Of a stretch of 64,000 bases of DNA, positions 55,883 through 64,000 are shown in pieces. A program made the translations under genes and the position numbers. Below the pieces are notes generated by a model. It did not search any database. It saw only the letters and a list, made by a program, of their open reading frames with translations, and was not told where the DNA came from. The DNA is taken from positions 62,001 to 126,000 of the forward strand of contig NZ_JABEQH010000008.1 in assembly GCF_014174305.1 (NCBI RefSeq), in the 5' to 3' direction. Within the stretch, counting starts at the first letter, position 1; the number at the start of each line of letters is the position of its first letter. This DNA comes from Gluconacetobacter johannae (GTDB lineage: Bacteria > Pseudomonadota > Alphaproteobacteria > Acetobacterales > Acetobacteraceae).

Positions 55883-56863
55883 TCAGAAATGGCTCCATCC
55901 GGCCCGGTCCAGGACCAGCGGCCGGCCCGACGCGTCATGGACCGCGACACCCTGCGTGCCGGCCTCGAACCGCCCGATCCGGGTGACCGCAACACCGCGC
56001 GCTGCTGCGGCGCGCAGCAGCGCGGCCTCGTGCGACGGGGGCACCGCCAGCAGCAATTCATAATCGTCGCCGCCCCCCAGGCAGACCGGCAGCCACGCCG
56101 CCCCGGCGTGGCGGGCCGCAGGGGACAGCGGCACCAGCGATGCGTCGATCCGCGCCCCGACCCCGCTTTCCCGCGCCAGATGGCCCAGATCCTGCACCAG
56201 CCCGTCGGAGATATCCATGGCCGCCGAGGCGATGCCGCCCAGCCCAAGGCCCATCCGGGGTTCGGGCAGGCGATAGCGGCGGGCCAGCACGCCCGCCGGA
56301 TCGTCCAGTTCGCCCCGCAGCGCCCGCAGCCCCAGCGCCCCGTCGCCGATGGTGCCGGTCACCCAGACCCCATCGCCGTCGCGCGCGCCGTTGCGCCGCA
56401 ACGCACGGCCCCGCGCCACATGGCCCAGGATGGTCAGGGACAGGACCAGCGGCCCGGACGTGCCGGTCGTATCCCCGCCCAGCAGGGTCACGCCGTAGCG
56501 GGCCTGGTCGTCATGCAGGCCGGCGGCGAAGCCTGCGAACCAGTCATCGTCCCGTCCGGGCGGCCGCGAGACCGACAGCAGATAGCCCAGCGGGGTCGCA
56601 TCCATCGCCGCGAGGTCGGACAGGTTGCAGCGCAGCAGCTTGCGCCCCACCGTATCCGCCGGATCGTCCGGCAGGAAATGGACCCCTTCCACCATGGTGT
56701 CGACGGCGACCACCAGATCCCGCCCGGCCGGCGGCCGCACAAGCGCCGCGTCATCGGCAAGGCCCAGCGCGCCTTCGCCGGCCAGCGCCTGGAAATGCCG
56801 CCGGATGAACCCGAATTCGGGTGGCAGCCGGGCGTCCGGGGGCCCGGCAGGGTCGGAAGGCAT
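55883..56863 (-). CDS. thiL: Thiamine-monophosphate kinase
   Basis: A 326-residue PurM-like kinase that makes thiamine pyrophosphate, the active cofactor. Segments include DDAALVRPPAGRDLVVAVDT, GVHFLPDDPADTVGRKLL and GGDDYELLLAVPP. The start ATG at 56863 gives a normal length; a longer frame runs into nusB and is rejected. It follows nusB by 16 bases, a conserved pairing. It completes the thiamine branch whose thiazole genes are at 26.4-29.1 kb. Confidence 0.94.
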   Translation of the reverse strand: MPSDPAGPPDARLPPEFGFIRRHFQALAGEGALGLADDAALVRPPAGRDLVVAVDTMVEGVHFLPDDPADTVGRKLLRCNLSDLAAMDATPLGYLLSVSRPPGRDDDWFAGFAAGLHDDQARYGVTLLGGDTTGTSGPLVLSLTILGHVARGRALRRNGARDGDGVWVTGTIGDGALGLRALRGELDDPAGVLARRYRLPEPRMGLGLGGIASAAMDISDGLVQDLGHLARESGVGARIDASLVPLSPAARHAGAAWLPVCLGGGDDYELLLAVPPSHEAALLRAAAARGVAVTRIGRFEAGTQGVAVHDASGRPLVLDRAGWSHF

Positions 56864-56879
56864 CGGCCGCCTCCCTGGA

Positions 56880-57404
56880 TCAGGCCTCGTCGGCCTCGGG
56901 GACCGGCGCGGCCGGCGCCTCGCGCAGGCGGCGGGCCATGGCGTCCAGCACGCCATTGACCATCTTCGGCTCGTCGCCCGAGAAGAACCCGTGCGCGATG
57001 TCGAGATATTCGTTGAGGACCACCCGCGTCGGCACGCCCTCGACCGCCGCCAGTTCCGCGCCCGCGGCGCGCAGCAGGGCACGCAGCACCGGGTCCAGCC
57101 GCGCGACCGGCCATGTGGGCGGCAGCAGATCGACAATCAGGGCATCGACCTGTTCCCGCCGCGCCACCGCCGCGCGGGTGACCTGCTCGAACAACTGCAC
57201 GTCGGCCTCGGGCACCTGCCCGTCCTCATATTCCCCCGTACCGGACGCGGCGCTCAGGCGATGCCGCACGAACTGCGCGATCACGGTCTCGGGGGTGTCG
57301 CCCCCCTGTTCGATCTGGAACAGCGCCTGCACGACCGCGACGCGCGATGCGGTGCGGGACCGGGGCTTCTGCCGGGTCGTGTCTTCGTCCTGTGCGCCGT
57401 TCAT
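56880..57404 (-). CDS. nusB: Transcription antitermination protein NusB
   Basis: A 174-residue helical protein that, with NusE, supports ribosomal RNA antitermination. Signatures: SRTASRVAVVQALFQIEQGG (about 18-37), LPPTWPVARLDPVLRALLR and PTRVVLNEYLDIAHGF. The start ATG at 57404 has AGGAG seven to eight bases upstream, better than an in-frame ATG 15 codons earlier. It lies 41 bases after nrdR. Confidence 0.93.
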   Translation of the reverse strand: MNGAQDEDTTRQKPRSRTASRVAVVQALFQIEQGGDTPETVIAQFVRHRLSAASGTGEYEDGQVPEADVQLFEQVTRAAVARREQVDALIVDLLPPTWPVARLDPVLRALLRAAGAELAAVEGVPTRVVLNEYLDIAHGFFSGDEPKMVNGVLDAMARRLREAPAAPVPEADEA

Positions 57405-57445
57405 ACGCGTGTCTCCTGCATGCCGCGATTCCGCCAATGGCGGCT

Positions 57446-57985
57446 TCATCGCCTCTTTACGTCGCCAGGTCCATAGGCGCCGGCCACAGCGGGGCGGAGG
57501 TCCGTGTCGCCGGCGGCCGGGCCGCCCTGGGCCATGGTGCCGGGAATCGACTCCAGAATGGCAGCGAAATCCTTGGTTTCACGAAAATCCCAATGCACGC
57601 TGGCAAAGCGGATATAGGCCACCACATCGACCTCGCGCAGCGTGTCCATGACCAGCTTGCCGATATCGCGGGAGGGAATGTCGGTCTCGCCCGAGGCCTC
57701 CAACTGGCGGACCAGCCCGTTGACGATCCGTTCGATCCGCTCGTCGTCCACCGGGCGCTTACGCAGCGCCACGCGGACGGACCGTGCCAGCTTGTCACGC
57801 TCGAACGGCACGCGGCGACCATCGACCTTCACGACGAACAGGTCGCGAAGCTGCACCCGCTCGATCGTCGTGAAACGCTGGCTGCACGACGCGCAGATCC
57901 GCCGCCTGCGAATGGCGGCGCCGTCCTCATGCGGGCGGCTGTCCTTGACCTGGGTATCCTCGTGTCCACAAAAAGGGCATCGCAT
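57446..57985 (-). CDS. nrdR: Transcriptional repressor NrdR
   Basis: A 179-residue ATP-cone repressor of ribonucleotide reductase genes. The start [17 protein letters not shown] carries the first zinc pair and [12 protein letters not shown] the second. The ATP-cone follows ([20 protein letters not shown]). No NrdR box was recognised in its own upstream region. It heads the nrdR-nusB-thiL run; the riboflavin genes that often lie between nrdR and nusB in alphaproteobacteria are absent here. Confidence 0.95.
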   Translation of the reverse strand: MRCPFCGHEDTQVKDSRPHEDGAAIRRRRICASCSQRFTTIERVQLRDLFVVKVDGRRVPFERDKLARSVRVALRKRPVDDERIERIVNGLVRQLEASGETDIPSRDIGKLVMDTLREVDVVAYIRFASVHWDFRETKDFAAILESIPGTMAQGGPAAGDTDLRPAVAGAYGPGDVKRR

Positions 57986-58146
57986 GCGTGCGGCAATCCT
58001 GACCGGCGTTCGTCCTGCCCCGAGATGCGCATGAAATCGGCCGGACGCAAGCCCGGCCCCGCGATGCGCCAGAGCGAACCACATGTTTTGCCCGGCGGCG
58101 GCTTGCTGATACCCTGGGCGAAAACAGACCGGCAAGGAGACCCATC

Positions 58147-58692
58147 ATGACGCGATACAGCCGGTTTCCCCGACTGTTCGGCAAGGTGCCCGTCCTGGTA
58201 CCCGTCCTGGTCCTGCCCTTGACCCTGCTGGCCGGACCGTGCGCGATCCCGCCCGCCCGGGCGGCCGATGCATCGACGTCGCTTCCCGGACAGGCCAATG
58301 CCGCCGGGGACATCGAGATCCGCGATGCATGGATACAGATCATCCGTCCCGAACGACAGATCGCCGGCGGCTATTTCACGATCGAGAACCGGGGCGTCGA
58401 CGTCCATCTGCTGACCGGCGTGACCGCCACCGCCTGCCGGGACCTGTTCGCCCATCATACCGAACAGGAAAGCACCAGCGAAACCGCCACGCTGTTCACC
58501 CACATGGCCCTGCCCGCGCAGACCACGCTGGTGTTTCCGCCGGGCGGGTATCATCTGGTCTGCCGGGGCTATGACGCAACGGTCCAGCCGGGGCGGAGCA
58601 TCCCGGTGGTCTTTCACTTCCTGGGAGGCACGACCCGGACCGTCGCCTTTGACGTCCGCCCCGCGCAGGACACCGCCGACACCGCCCCCTGA
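58147..58692 (+). CDS. PCuAC-like periplasmic copper chaperone with changed ligands
   Basis: A 181-residue exported protein with a signal ending ARAAD. The core IEIRDAWIQIIRPERQIAGGY and PPGGYHLVCRG matches the PCu(A)C (DUF461) fold, which delivers copper to cytochrome oxidase. The usual ligand pattern is His-x-Met, Met, and His-x-Met at GGxHLM. Here the first His region is FAHHTEQ, the middle Met is at FTHM, and the last reads HLVC, so two Met ligands are lost and a Cys is gained. It is divergent from nrdR. Confidence 0.8.
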   Translation: MTRYSRFPRLFGKVPVLVPVLVLPLTLLAGPCAIPPARAADASTSLPGQANAAGDIEIRDAWIQIIRPERQIAGGYFTIENRGVDVHLLTGVTATACRDLFAHHTEQESTSETATLFTHMALPAQTTLVFPPGGYHLVCRGYDATVQPGRSIPVVFHFLGGTTRTVAFDVRPAQDTADTAP

Positions 58693-58710
58693 GCGCGCGC
58701 CGGGCGGGCT

Positions 58711-60567
58711 CTATCCGCCCGCGCCGGCCAGCACCTGCAGGACTGCGGCGCCGTAGCGGTCCAGCTTCGACGCGCCGACCCCCTTGATTCGCCCCAGCGC
58801 GTCCAGCGTCGCCGGACGTTCCATTGCGATGTCATGCAGCACGATGTCGTGGAAGATCACATAAGGCGGGATTTCCTGTTCCCGCGCCTCGCCCAGACGC
58901 CAGGCGCGCAGGGCGGCGAACGGGCCCTCGGCCTCGGGCGGCAGCGACACGGCCACCCGCGTCCCGCTGGGCGCTCGGGCGGTGCGCCCCCTTCCGGCCT
59001 TCAGCTCGTCGGTTGCGTCCTCGCGCAGCATCAGCTTCTGCTCGCCGCGCAGGATGGGGCGCGCGACCTCCTGATTCAGGGCCAGCGCATTGTAATCGCC
59101 GGTGACGCGGATGGCGCCCCGGGCGATCAACTGCCGGATCACCCCGCGCCAGAACAGTTCGGGCCGGTCCTTGCCGACGCCGAAGACGCCCAGCCGGTCA
59201 TGGCCGTGGCGGGTGGCCATCTCGCTGTCCTTGCCGCGCAGGACCGAGGCGACATGCACCGCCCCGAATTTCTGGCCGATCCGATAGATCGCGGACAGGA
59301 CCTTCTGGGCCTCGACCGTACCGTCGAACGAGGCGACGGGGTTGCGGCAATTGTCGCAATGCCCGCATGGCCCGGCCAGCGTCTCGCCGAAACAGGACAG
59401 CAGCGCCTGGGTGCGGCAGCCGGTCGTTTCGGTCAGCGTAACCATGGCCTCCAGCCGCGCGCTCATGATCCGCTGCTGGGCCTCGGGCGCGCTGGATTGT
59501 TCCAGCCAGTGCCGCGCGCGCGCGATATCGTCGCCGCCATACAGCAGCACGGTCTCGGACTTCTCGCCATCACGGCCGGCGCGGCCGATCTGCTGATAAT
59601 AGCCTTCGGGCGAGGACGGCATGTCCAGATGCACGACCGCACGCACGTCCGGCCGATCGATCCCCATGCCGAAGGCGATGGTCGCCACGATCACCACCGG
59701 CTCGCCGGAGCGGAACCGGGCCAGCGCCGCGCGTTTCTCGATCGGCGGCAGGCCCGCATGGAACGGCAGGGCCGGCCAGTCACGTTCACGCAGCGCGCGG
59801 GCGACGCGCTCGGTCTTGTTGCGGCTGCCGCAATAGACGATCGCGGCCTCGCCCGGATGCCGCCCCAGCACATCCAGCAACTGCCGCGTTTCCGACGTCT
59901 TGGGCCGGACGGCGATATCCAGGTTGGGGCGATGGAAGCTGGCGCGCAGGACGGTCGCGTCCGGCATGGCCAGGGCGTCCAGGATATCCGCCTGGGTCCG
60001 GGGGTCGGCCGTCGCCGTCAGGGCGATGCGCGGCACGCCGGGGAAATGCTCCGGCAGGCTGGCCAGGGCACGATATTCCGGACGGAATTCGTGCCCCCAG
60101 GCGGAAATGCAATGGGCCTCGTCGATCGCGATGACCGACAGCGGCAGCCGGGACAGGCGGTCGAGCATGCCGGGCGACAACAGGCGCTCGGGCGAGACGT
60201 AGAGCACGTCCAGTCGCCCGGCCATCAGGTCGGACCGCACCCGGGCGGCATCCTCCGGCTCCAGTTCCGAATGCAGGGCGCCGGCATTGACGCCGACCTG
60301 GCGCAGCGCCGCCACCTGGTCGTCCATCAGCGCGATCAGCGGCGACACCACCAGCCCGGTTCCGGGACGGCTGAGCGCCGGAACCTGATAGCAGATGCTC
60401 TTGCCCCCGCCGGTGGGCATCAGCACCAGGCAGTCGCGCCCGGCCATGACTTCGCCCACCGCCTGTTCCTGCAATCCGCGAAAATCGGGAAAGCCGAAAA
60501 CGCGGGACAGGACAGCCCGTGGGGACGTGTCGAGACCGTTATCCGTCATGATGGAGGCCGCTGCCAT
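58711..60567 (-). CDS. recQ: ATP-dependent DNA helicase RecQ
   Basis: A 618-residue 3'-5' helicase of recombination and fork repair. Motif I is MPTGGGKSICYQVPAL, motif II DEAHC (IAIDEAHCISAWGHEFRP), and motif VI QIGRAGRDG. The zinc-binding region shows SCFGETLAGPCGHCDNC, and a C-terminal HRDC domain includes LGRIKGVGASKLDRYG. The start is uncertain between ATG 60567 (MAAASI) and ATG 60549 (MTDNGL); neither has a clear ribosome site. It follows the OmpA-like gene by 24 bases. Confidence 0.95.
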   Translation of the reverse strand: MAAASIMTDNGLDTSPRAVLSRVFGFPDFRGLQEQAVGEVMAGRDCLVLMPTGGGKSICYQVPALSRPGTGLVVSPLIALMDDQVAALRQVGVNAGALHSELEPEDAARVRSDLMAGRLDVLYVSPERLLSPGMLDRLSRLPLSVIAIDEAHCISAWGHEFRPEYRALASLPEHFPGVPRIALTATADPRTQADILDALAMPDATVLRASFHRPNLDIAVRPKTSETRQLLDVLGRHPGEAAIVYCGSRNKTERVARALRERDWPALPFHAGLPPIEKRAALARFRSGEPVVIVATIAFGMGIDRPDVRAVVHLDMPSSPEGYYQQIGRAGRDGEKSETVLLYGGDDIARARHWLEQSSAPEAQQRIMSARLEAMVTLTETTGCRTQALLSCFGETLAGPCGHCDNCRNPVASFDGTVEAQKVLSAIYRIGQKFGAVHVASVLRGKDSEMATRHGHDRLGVFGVGKDRPELFWRGVIRQLIARGAIRVTGDYNALALNQEVARPILRGEQKLMLREDATDELKAGRGRTARAPSGTRVAVSLPPEAEGPFAALRAWRLGEAREQEIPPYVIFHDIVLHDIAMERPATLDALGRIKGVGASKLDRYGAAVLQVLAGAGG

Positions 60568-60591
60568 GGCCGGAAATCGCCCGCCCGCCGC

Positions 60592-60966
60592 TCAGCCCGC
60601 GGTGATCTCGATTTCGACCCGGCGAGAGCCGACGGCGCCATCCTCGTTCGAGGGCGCGCGCGGCTTCTGGCGGATACGGCCGCCGGCAACCCCGTCCGCC
60701 GCCAACTGGGCCGACACACGCTTGGCCCGGTCGATCGCCAGCAGCGCATCGGCGGACAGGTCGCCATGGGCGGCGGCGTAGCCTTCGACGTTGATGACCG
60801 AATTCGGATAGTGCGCCGCCTGCTCGGCCGCATGGGCCACGACCAGCCGCGCGGGGTCGTCAAGCGCCGTCGAATCCCGGGTGAAGAAGACGATATATTT
60901 CCGGGACGGCCCGGTCGCGCAGCCTGCCAGCAGACAAAGACCCAGGACCAGTGACAGGCGACGCAT
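60592..60966 (-). CDS. Small OmpA-like lipoprotein
   Basis: A 124-residue protein with lipobox LLAGC (lipid Cys at about residue 15). The remainder resembles the OmpA/MotB peptidoglycan-binding fold: VVAHAAEQAAHYPNSVINVEGYA and LAIDRAKRVSAQLAADGV. The diaminopimelate-binding Asp of typical OmpA domains (xxGxTD) is replaced by VEGYAAAHGD, so binding may be weakened. It probably tethers an envelope layer to the wall. It starts 159 bases from cydC and leads into recQ. Confidence 0.8.
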   Translation of the reverse strand: MRRLSLVLGLCLLAGCATGPSRKYIVFFTRDSTALDDPARLVVAHAAEQAAHYPNSVINVEGYAAAHGDLSADALLAIDRAKRVSAQLAADGVAGGRIRQKPRAPSNEDGAVGSRRVEIEITAG

Positions 60967-61125
60967 CGGCAGACCCCTTTTTACATTCGGCTGATGGATG
61001 AATCGGCCGCCGATACCGCGGATATGCCGGCGACTTGAGTATTCAGCAACAAGGTTGATATCGCCTTGGTGCCTGCTGGTCCGCCCCCCGTCAACCTTTG
61101 ACCGCCCGTCCGCCGGGCGACGCGC

Positions 61126-62793
61126 CTATGCCGCGACGGCGTTCGCCCGCCCGTCCGACAGGCGCCAGATCCGGTCCAGTCTTTCCACCCCGACCAGCCG
61201 ATGCGCGATCAGGATGACCGTGCGGCCCGTGGTGACGGTGTTGAGCGTCAGCAGGAAGTCCCGCTCGGTCTCGGCGTCGAGTCCCGTCGCCGGCTCGTCC
61301 AGGATCAGGATCGGCGCATCCGACAGCAGCGTCCGGGCCAGGGCGATCCGTCGGCCCTGCCCGCCGGAAACCGTGGCGCCCCCTTCCCCCAGCCAGCTGT
61401 CCAGCCCGTCGGGCATGGAGCGGACCAGGTCGCCGATCTGCGCGCGATCCAGCGCCGTCCACAGCTCGGCCTCGGTCGCGTCGGGCCGGCCCAGCAGCAG
61501 ATTGGCGCGAATCGTGTCGGCAAACAGATGCGTCGCCTGCGACAGCCAGGCCACGCGGCAGCGCACCGACCCGCTGTCGAGATCCGCCAGATCCTGTCCG
61601 CCCAGCGTGATCCTGCCCGAAGTCGGCGCCGCGACCTTCAGCAGCAGCGCGGCCAGCGTCGATTTCCCGATTCCCGACGGCCCCAGCACTGCCACGCGCG
61701 ATCCGGCCGGAATATCGAGGGTCAGCCCGTCGAACACCGGCGCACGGTCGGCGCGCCAGCGGAACCCGACCTGCTCGAAGCGCAGATGGGTGTCGGCCGG
61801 CGCCGGCCGCGTGCCCACCGGCGCCGCCGGCCCGTCCTGCCCGCCGACCGAGATGACGCGGGCCGCCGCCCGGCTGACGCCCCCGGCCAGGGCGCCGGCC
61901 CGCGTCAGCCCGCCGATGCCCTCGAACCCGGCCACGACCAGGAACAGCAGGCCGACGGCCCGCACCGCCGGGATCGGCCCGAACCCCACGCCCAGCGCCG
62001 CCGCCAGCACCGCCAGCACCGCCGCCTGCCCGCACAGGTAGGACGCCCCGCCCACCACCGCCAGCAGGCGCGCCTGCCGCGCCTGGGCATCGAACAGGCT
62101 GGCATCGCGTTCGCGGACATGGGACAGGATCCGCCCCTCGGCCCCGAAGGCGCGGATTTCGCGCAGGCCGCTGACCAGATCCAGCACCCCGATCCGCAGC
62201 GCGGCCAGGCGGTGCGTCAGCGCCCCCGCCTGCCGACGGCCCAGCAGGGCCGCGCCCAGCGGCAGGACGAACGCGCCCGTCACGAACAATCCCCCCACGA
62301 CCACCGCCAGCACGGGATCGACAGGCAGCACGGCCAGGACCAGGAACGGCAGGATCAGGCACGCCCCGGCCAGGGGCACCAGAATCCGCAGATACAGCGC
62401 GTCCAGCGCCTCGACATCCGACACCAGGCGCGACAGCAGGTCGCCGGCGCGGCGAAACCCCAGCCCGGCCGCCGCCCCGCCCGCCAGATGACGGAAAAAC
62501 CACACCCGCACATCCGCCAGGGCGCGGAACATCGCGTCGTGCGTCACCAGGCGTTCGACATAGCGCAGGACCACGCGCCCGATGCCCGACACCCGCAGCA
62601 GCAGCACGCCGACGACAAGCGCGCCGGACGCCGTGCCGGCCAGGCGCATGCCCGCGCCCCGCATCAGCACCAGCCCTGCCAGCACGGCCAGCAGCGACAA
62701 CACCCCGCCCACGATCAGCAGGGGCGCACGCGCCCGCCACAGGGACAGGATCCGCAGGACGGGGGCCAGCCCGCCTTCGGCTTTATCCGACAT
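61126..62793 (-). CDS. cydC: Thiol ABC exporter subunit CydC
   Basis: A 555-residue half-transporter: an N-terminal ABC membrane domain of six spans, then an NBD with Walker A GPSGIGKSTLAALLL, signature TVSGGQGRRIALARTL and Walker B ILILDEPATGLDAETE. With CydD it exports cysteine or glutathione to the periplasm, which is needed for haem assembly of cytochrome bd oxidase. The start is ATG 62793, overlapping the cydD end by 11 bases. The cydAB oxidase genes are not in the window. Confidence 0.92.
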   Translation of the reverse strand: MSDKAEGGLAPVLRILSLWRARAPLLIVGGVLSLLAVLAGLVLMRGAGMRLAGTASGALVVGVLLLRVSGIGRVVLRYVERLVTHDAMFRALADVRVWFFRHLAGGAAAGLGFRRAGDLLSRLVSDVEALDALYLRILVPLAGACLILPFLVLAVLPVDPVLAVVVGGLFVTGAFVLPLGAALLGRRQAGALTHRLAALRIGVLDLVSGLREIRAFGAEGRILSHVRERDASLFDAQARQARLLAVVGGASYLCGQAAVLAVLAAALGVGFGPIPAVRAVGLLFLVVAGFEGIGGLTRAGALAGGVSRAAARVISVGGQDGPAAPVGTRPAPADTHLRFEQVGFRWRADRAPVFDGLTLDIPAGSRVAVLGPSGIGKSTLAALLLKVAAPTSGRITLGGQDLADLDSGSVRCRVAWLSQATHLFADTIRANLLLGRPDATEAELWTALDRAQIGDLVRSMPDGLDSWLGEGGATVSGGQGRRIALARTLLSDAPILILDEPATGLDAETERDFLLTLNTVTTGRTVILIAHRLVGVERLDRIWRLSDGRANAVAA

Positions 62794-64000
62794 GTTCGTG
62801 CTCCCCAAGCGCGGGTGCTGGATGGCGAAGGCCGAGATCGAGGCGCTGACCCGTAAATTCATGCACCGATGCCGAATGGCTGGCCAGGATCACCGTCCGC
62901 CCCCGCGCCAGCCCGCGCAGGCTGGCGAGGATATCGGCCTCGGTCGCGGGATCGAGATGCGCCGTCGGCTCGTCCAGCAGCAGCAGCGGCGCGTTCTTCA
63001 GATAGGCCCGCGCGATGGCGACCCGCTGCGCCTGCCCGCCCGAGAGGCCGAATCCGCCCTCGCCGATCCGCGTCTCCAGCCCCTCGGGCAGGCCCGCGAG
63101 GAATGTATCGACTGCCGCGGCCCGCAGGGCATCCTCCACCTCCTCGGCGCTGGCGTCCGGCCGGGCGAACAGGATATTCTCGCGCAACGTACCGGCGAAC
63201 AGCACCGGCTTCTGCCCGATCCACGAGACCAGCCCCGACAGGGTGGACGGCGCCAGCGCCGCAAGGTCCGCCCCCCCGATGGTGACGCGCCCCCCGCCGG
63301 GCATGACAAAGCCCAGCAGCATTTCGATGATCGTCGATTTCCCCGATCCCGAAGGGCCGACCAGGATCAGGGTCTGGCCCGCCGGCACGGCGAAGCTGAG
63401 ATCATCCAGAACCGCCCCCCGCGCCGCATCCCAGGCGAAAGTGACATGCTCGAAGGCGACGGACACGCCGTGGGCGCCGGCCTGCACCGTCGCACCGCCC
63501 GCCGCCCGCACGTCGCCGTCGGGCAGGACCGCCATCGCCGATGCGGCCCCTGCCGCATGCGCCCGATCCTGATAGGCCAGGGCAAGCCCGCGAAGGGGCA
63601 CGAAGAATTCCGGCACCAGCAGCAGGACGAACAGCCCGCGCATCGTCGCGTCCGCAATCACGGCGGGGGGCATGTCGCCGTGATGCAGTCCCAGCACCAC
63701 CCCGCCATTACGCAGGGCGATCAGCACCAGGGCCATGACCATCGCGCAGTCGATGGACGCCGACGACAGGAACGCAACCCGCAGGATCTTCATCGTGCGG
63801 CGGCGCAGTTCGTCGGCGGCATCGGCCAGGCGATGGGCCTCGTCCTCGGTCCGGCCGGCCAGGACGATGGTGGCAATGCCGCGCACCCGGTCCAGAAACC
63901 GGGCCTGCAGTCGCGTCATCGCCAGGAACTGGTTGCGTGAGGCGACGGCCGCGCCGATGCCGAACAGCGCCTGGCCGACCGGAACCGCCAGCCCGCAGGC
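62783..64000 (-). CDS. cydD: Thiol ABC exporter subunit CydD (5' end missing)
   Basis: The last 405 codons of a half-transporter gene entering from the right edge; the frame is open across the boundary. The membrane part ends with FLFVLLLVPEFFVPLRGLA-type helices, and the NBD has Walker A GPSGSGKSTIIEMLLG, signature GLSGGQAQRVAIARAYL and Walker B LLLLDEPTAHLDPATE. It pairs with CydC, which it overlaps by 11 bases. The C-terminal tail after the NBD is short (HPAPALGEHEHVG). Confidence 0.92.
   Translation of the reverse strand, partial: ACGLAVPVGQALFGIGAAVASRNQFLAMTRLQARFLDRVRGIATIVLAGRTEDEAHRLADAADELRRRTMKILRVAFLSSASIDCAMVMALVLIALRNGGVVLGLHHGDMPPAVIADATMRGLFVLLLVPEFFVPLRGLALAYQDRAHAAGAASAMAVLPDGDVRAAGGATVQAGAHGVSVAFEHVTFAWDAARGAVLDDLSFAVPAGQTLILVGPSGSGKSTIIEMLLGFVMPGGGRVTIGGADLAALAPSTLSGLVSWIGQKPVLFAGTLRENILFARPDASAEEVEDALRAAAVDTFLAGLPEGLETRIGEGGFGLSGGQAQRVAIARAYLKNAPLLLLDEPTAHLDPATEADILASLRGLARGRTVILASHSASVHEFTGQRLDLGLRHPAPALGEHEHVG

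Overview
The window is dense, high-GC chromosomal DNA with almost no non-coding space. It reads as a member of the Acetobacteraceae (acetic acid bacteria; Gluconacetobacter, Komagataeibacter or a relative). This rests on a three-part aldehyde-dehydrogenase-type operon (2Fe-2S subunit, molybdopterin subunit, three-haem cytochrome c), a dnaA-dnaN-recF-gyrB cluster with rpsT beside dnaA, and the alphaproteobacterial order pcm-tolC-valS. The genus assignment is inference. No rRNA genes, CRISPR arrays, insertion sequences or prophage genes were seen. Two tRNA genes are present: Met(CAT) and Cys(GCA).

Layout. 1-9.4 kb: the end of the window cuts prkA. Upstream of prkA, on the same strand, is a tightly overlapping chain, mltB-rlpA-dac-tmk-holB-metG-tatD-MBL hydrolase, which joins cell-wall remodelling to DNA precursor, replication and translation genes. 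9.7-13.4 kb: a translationally coupled DedA protein and membrane-anchored ATP-grasp protein, then a berberine-bridge-type flavoenzyme and a small Trp-rich protein. 13.4-14.2 kb: one AT-rich family-25 glycosyltransferase gene that looks recently acquired. 14.2-19.3 kb: envelope and transport genes (mlaD-like, uppP, SGNH hydrolase, amino acid permease, MscS channel). 19.4-26.2 kb: tRNA-Met, the aldehyde dehydrogenase operon and a sodium/proton antiporter with a cyclic-nucleotide domain.

26.4-32.4 kb: thiamine synthesis genes thiO-thiS-thiG-thiE follow glmU-glmS (UDP-GlcNAc synthesis). 32.5-42.1 kb: gph, then gyrB, recF, dnaN, dnaA, rpsT and mutM, all on the minus strand. 42.1-47.8 kb: ubiE-coaBC-dut, then an ABC system with a double permease and no binding protein. 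47.8-53.5 kb: msrA, valS, tolC and pcm. 53.7-58.7 kb: tRNA-Cys, glk, then nrdR-nusB-thiL-SDR and a PCuAC-like copper protein. 58.7-64 kb: recQ, an OmpA-like lipoprotein and cydDC (cydD cut by the window end).

Most genes are housekeeping. The parts most worth a second look are the DedA/ATP-grasp pair, the AT-rich glycosyltransferase, a MutM whose zinc finger lacks its usual fourth cysteine, a PCuAC protein with changed copper ligands, and an orphan MlaD-like gene that starts with TTG.
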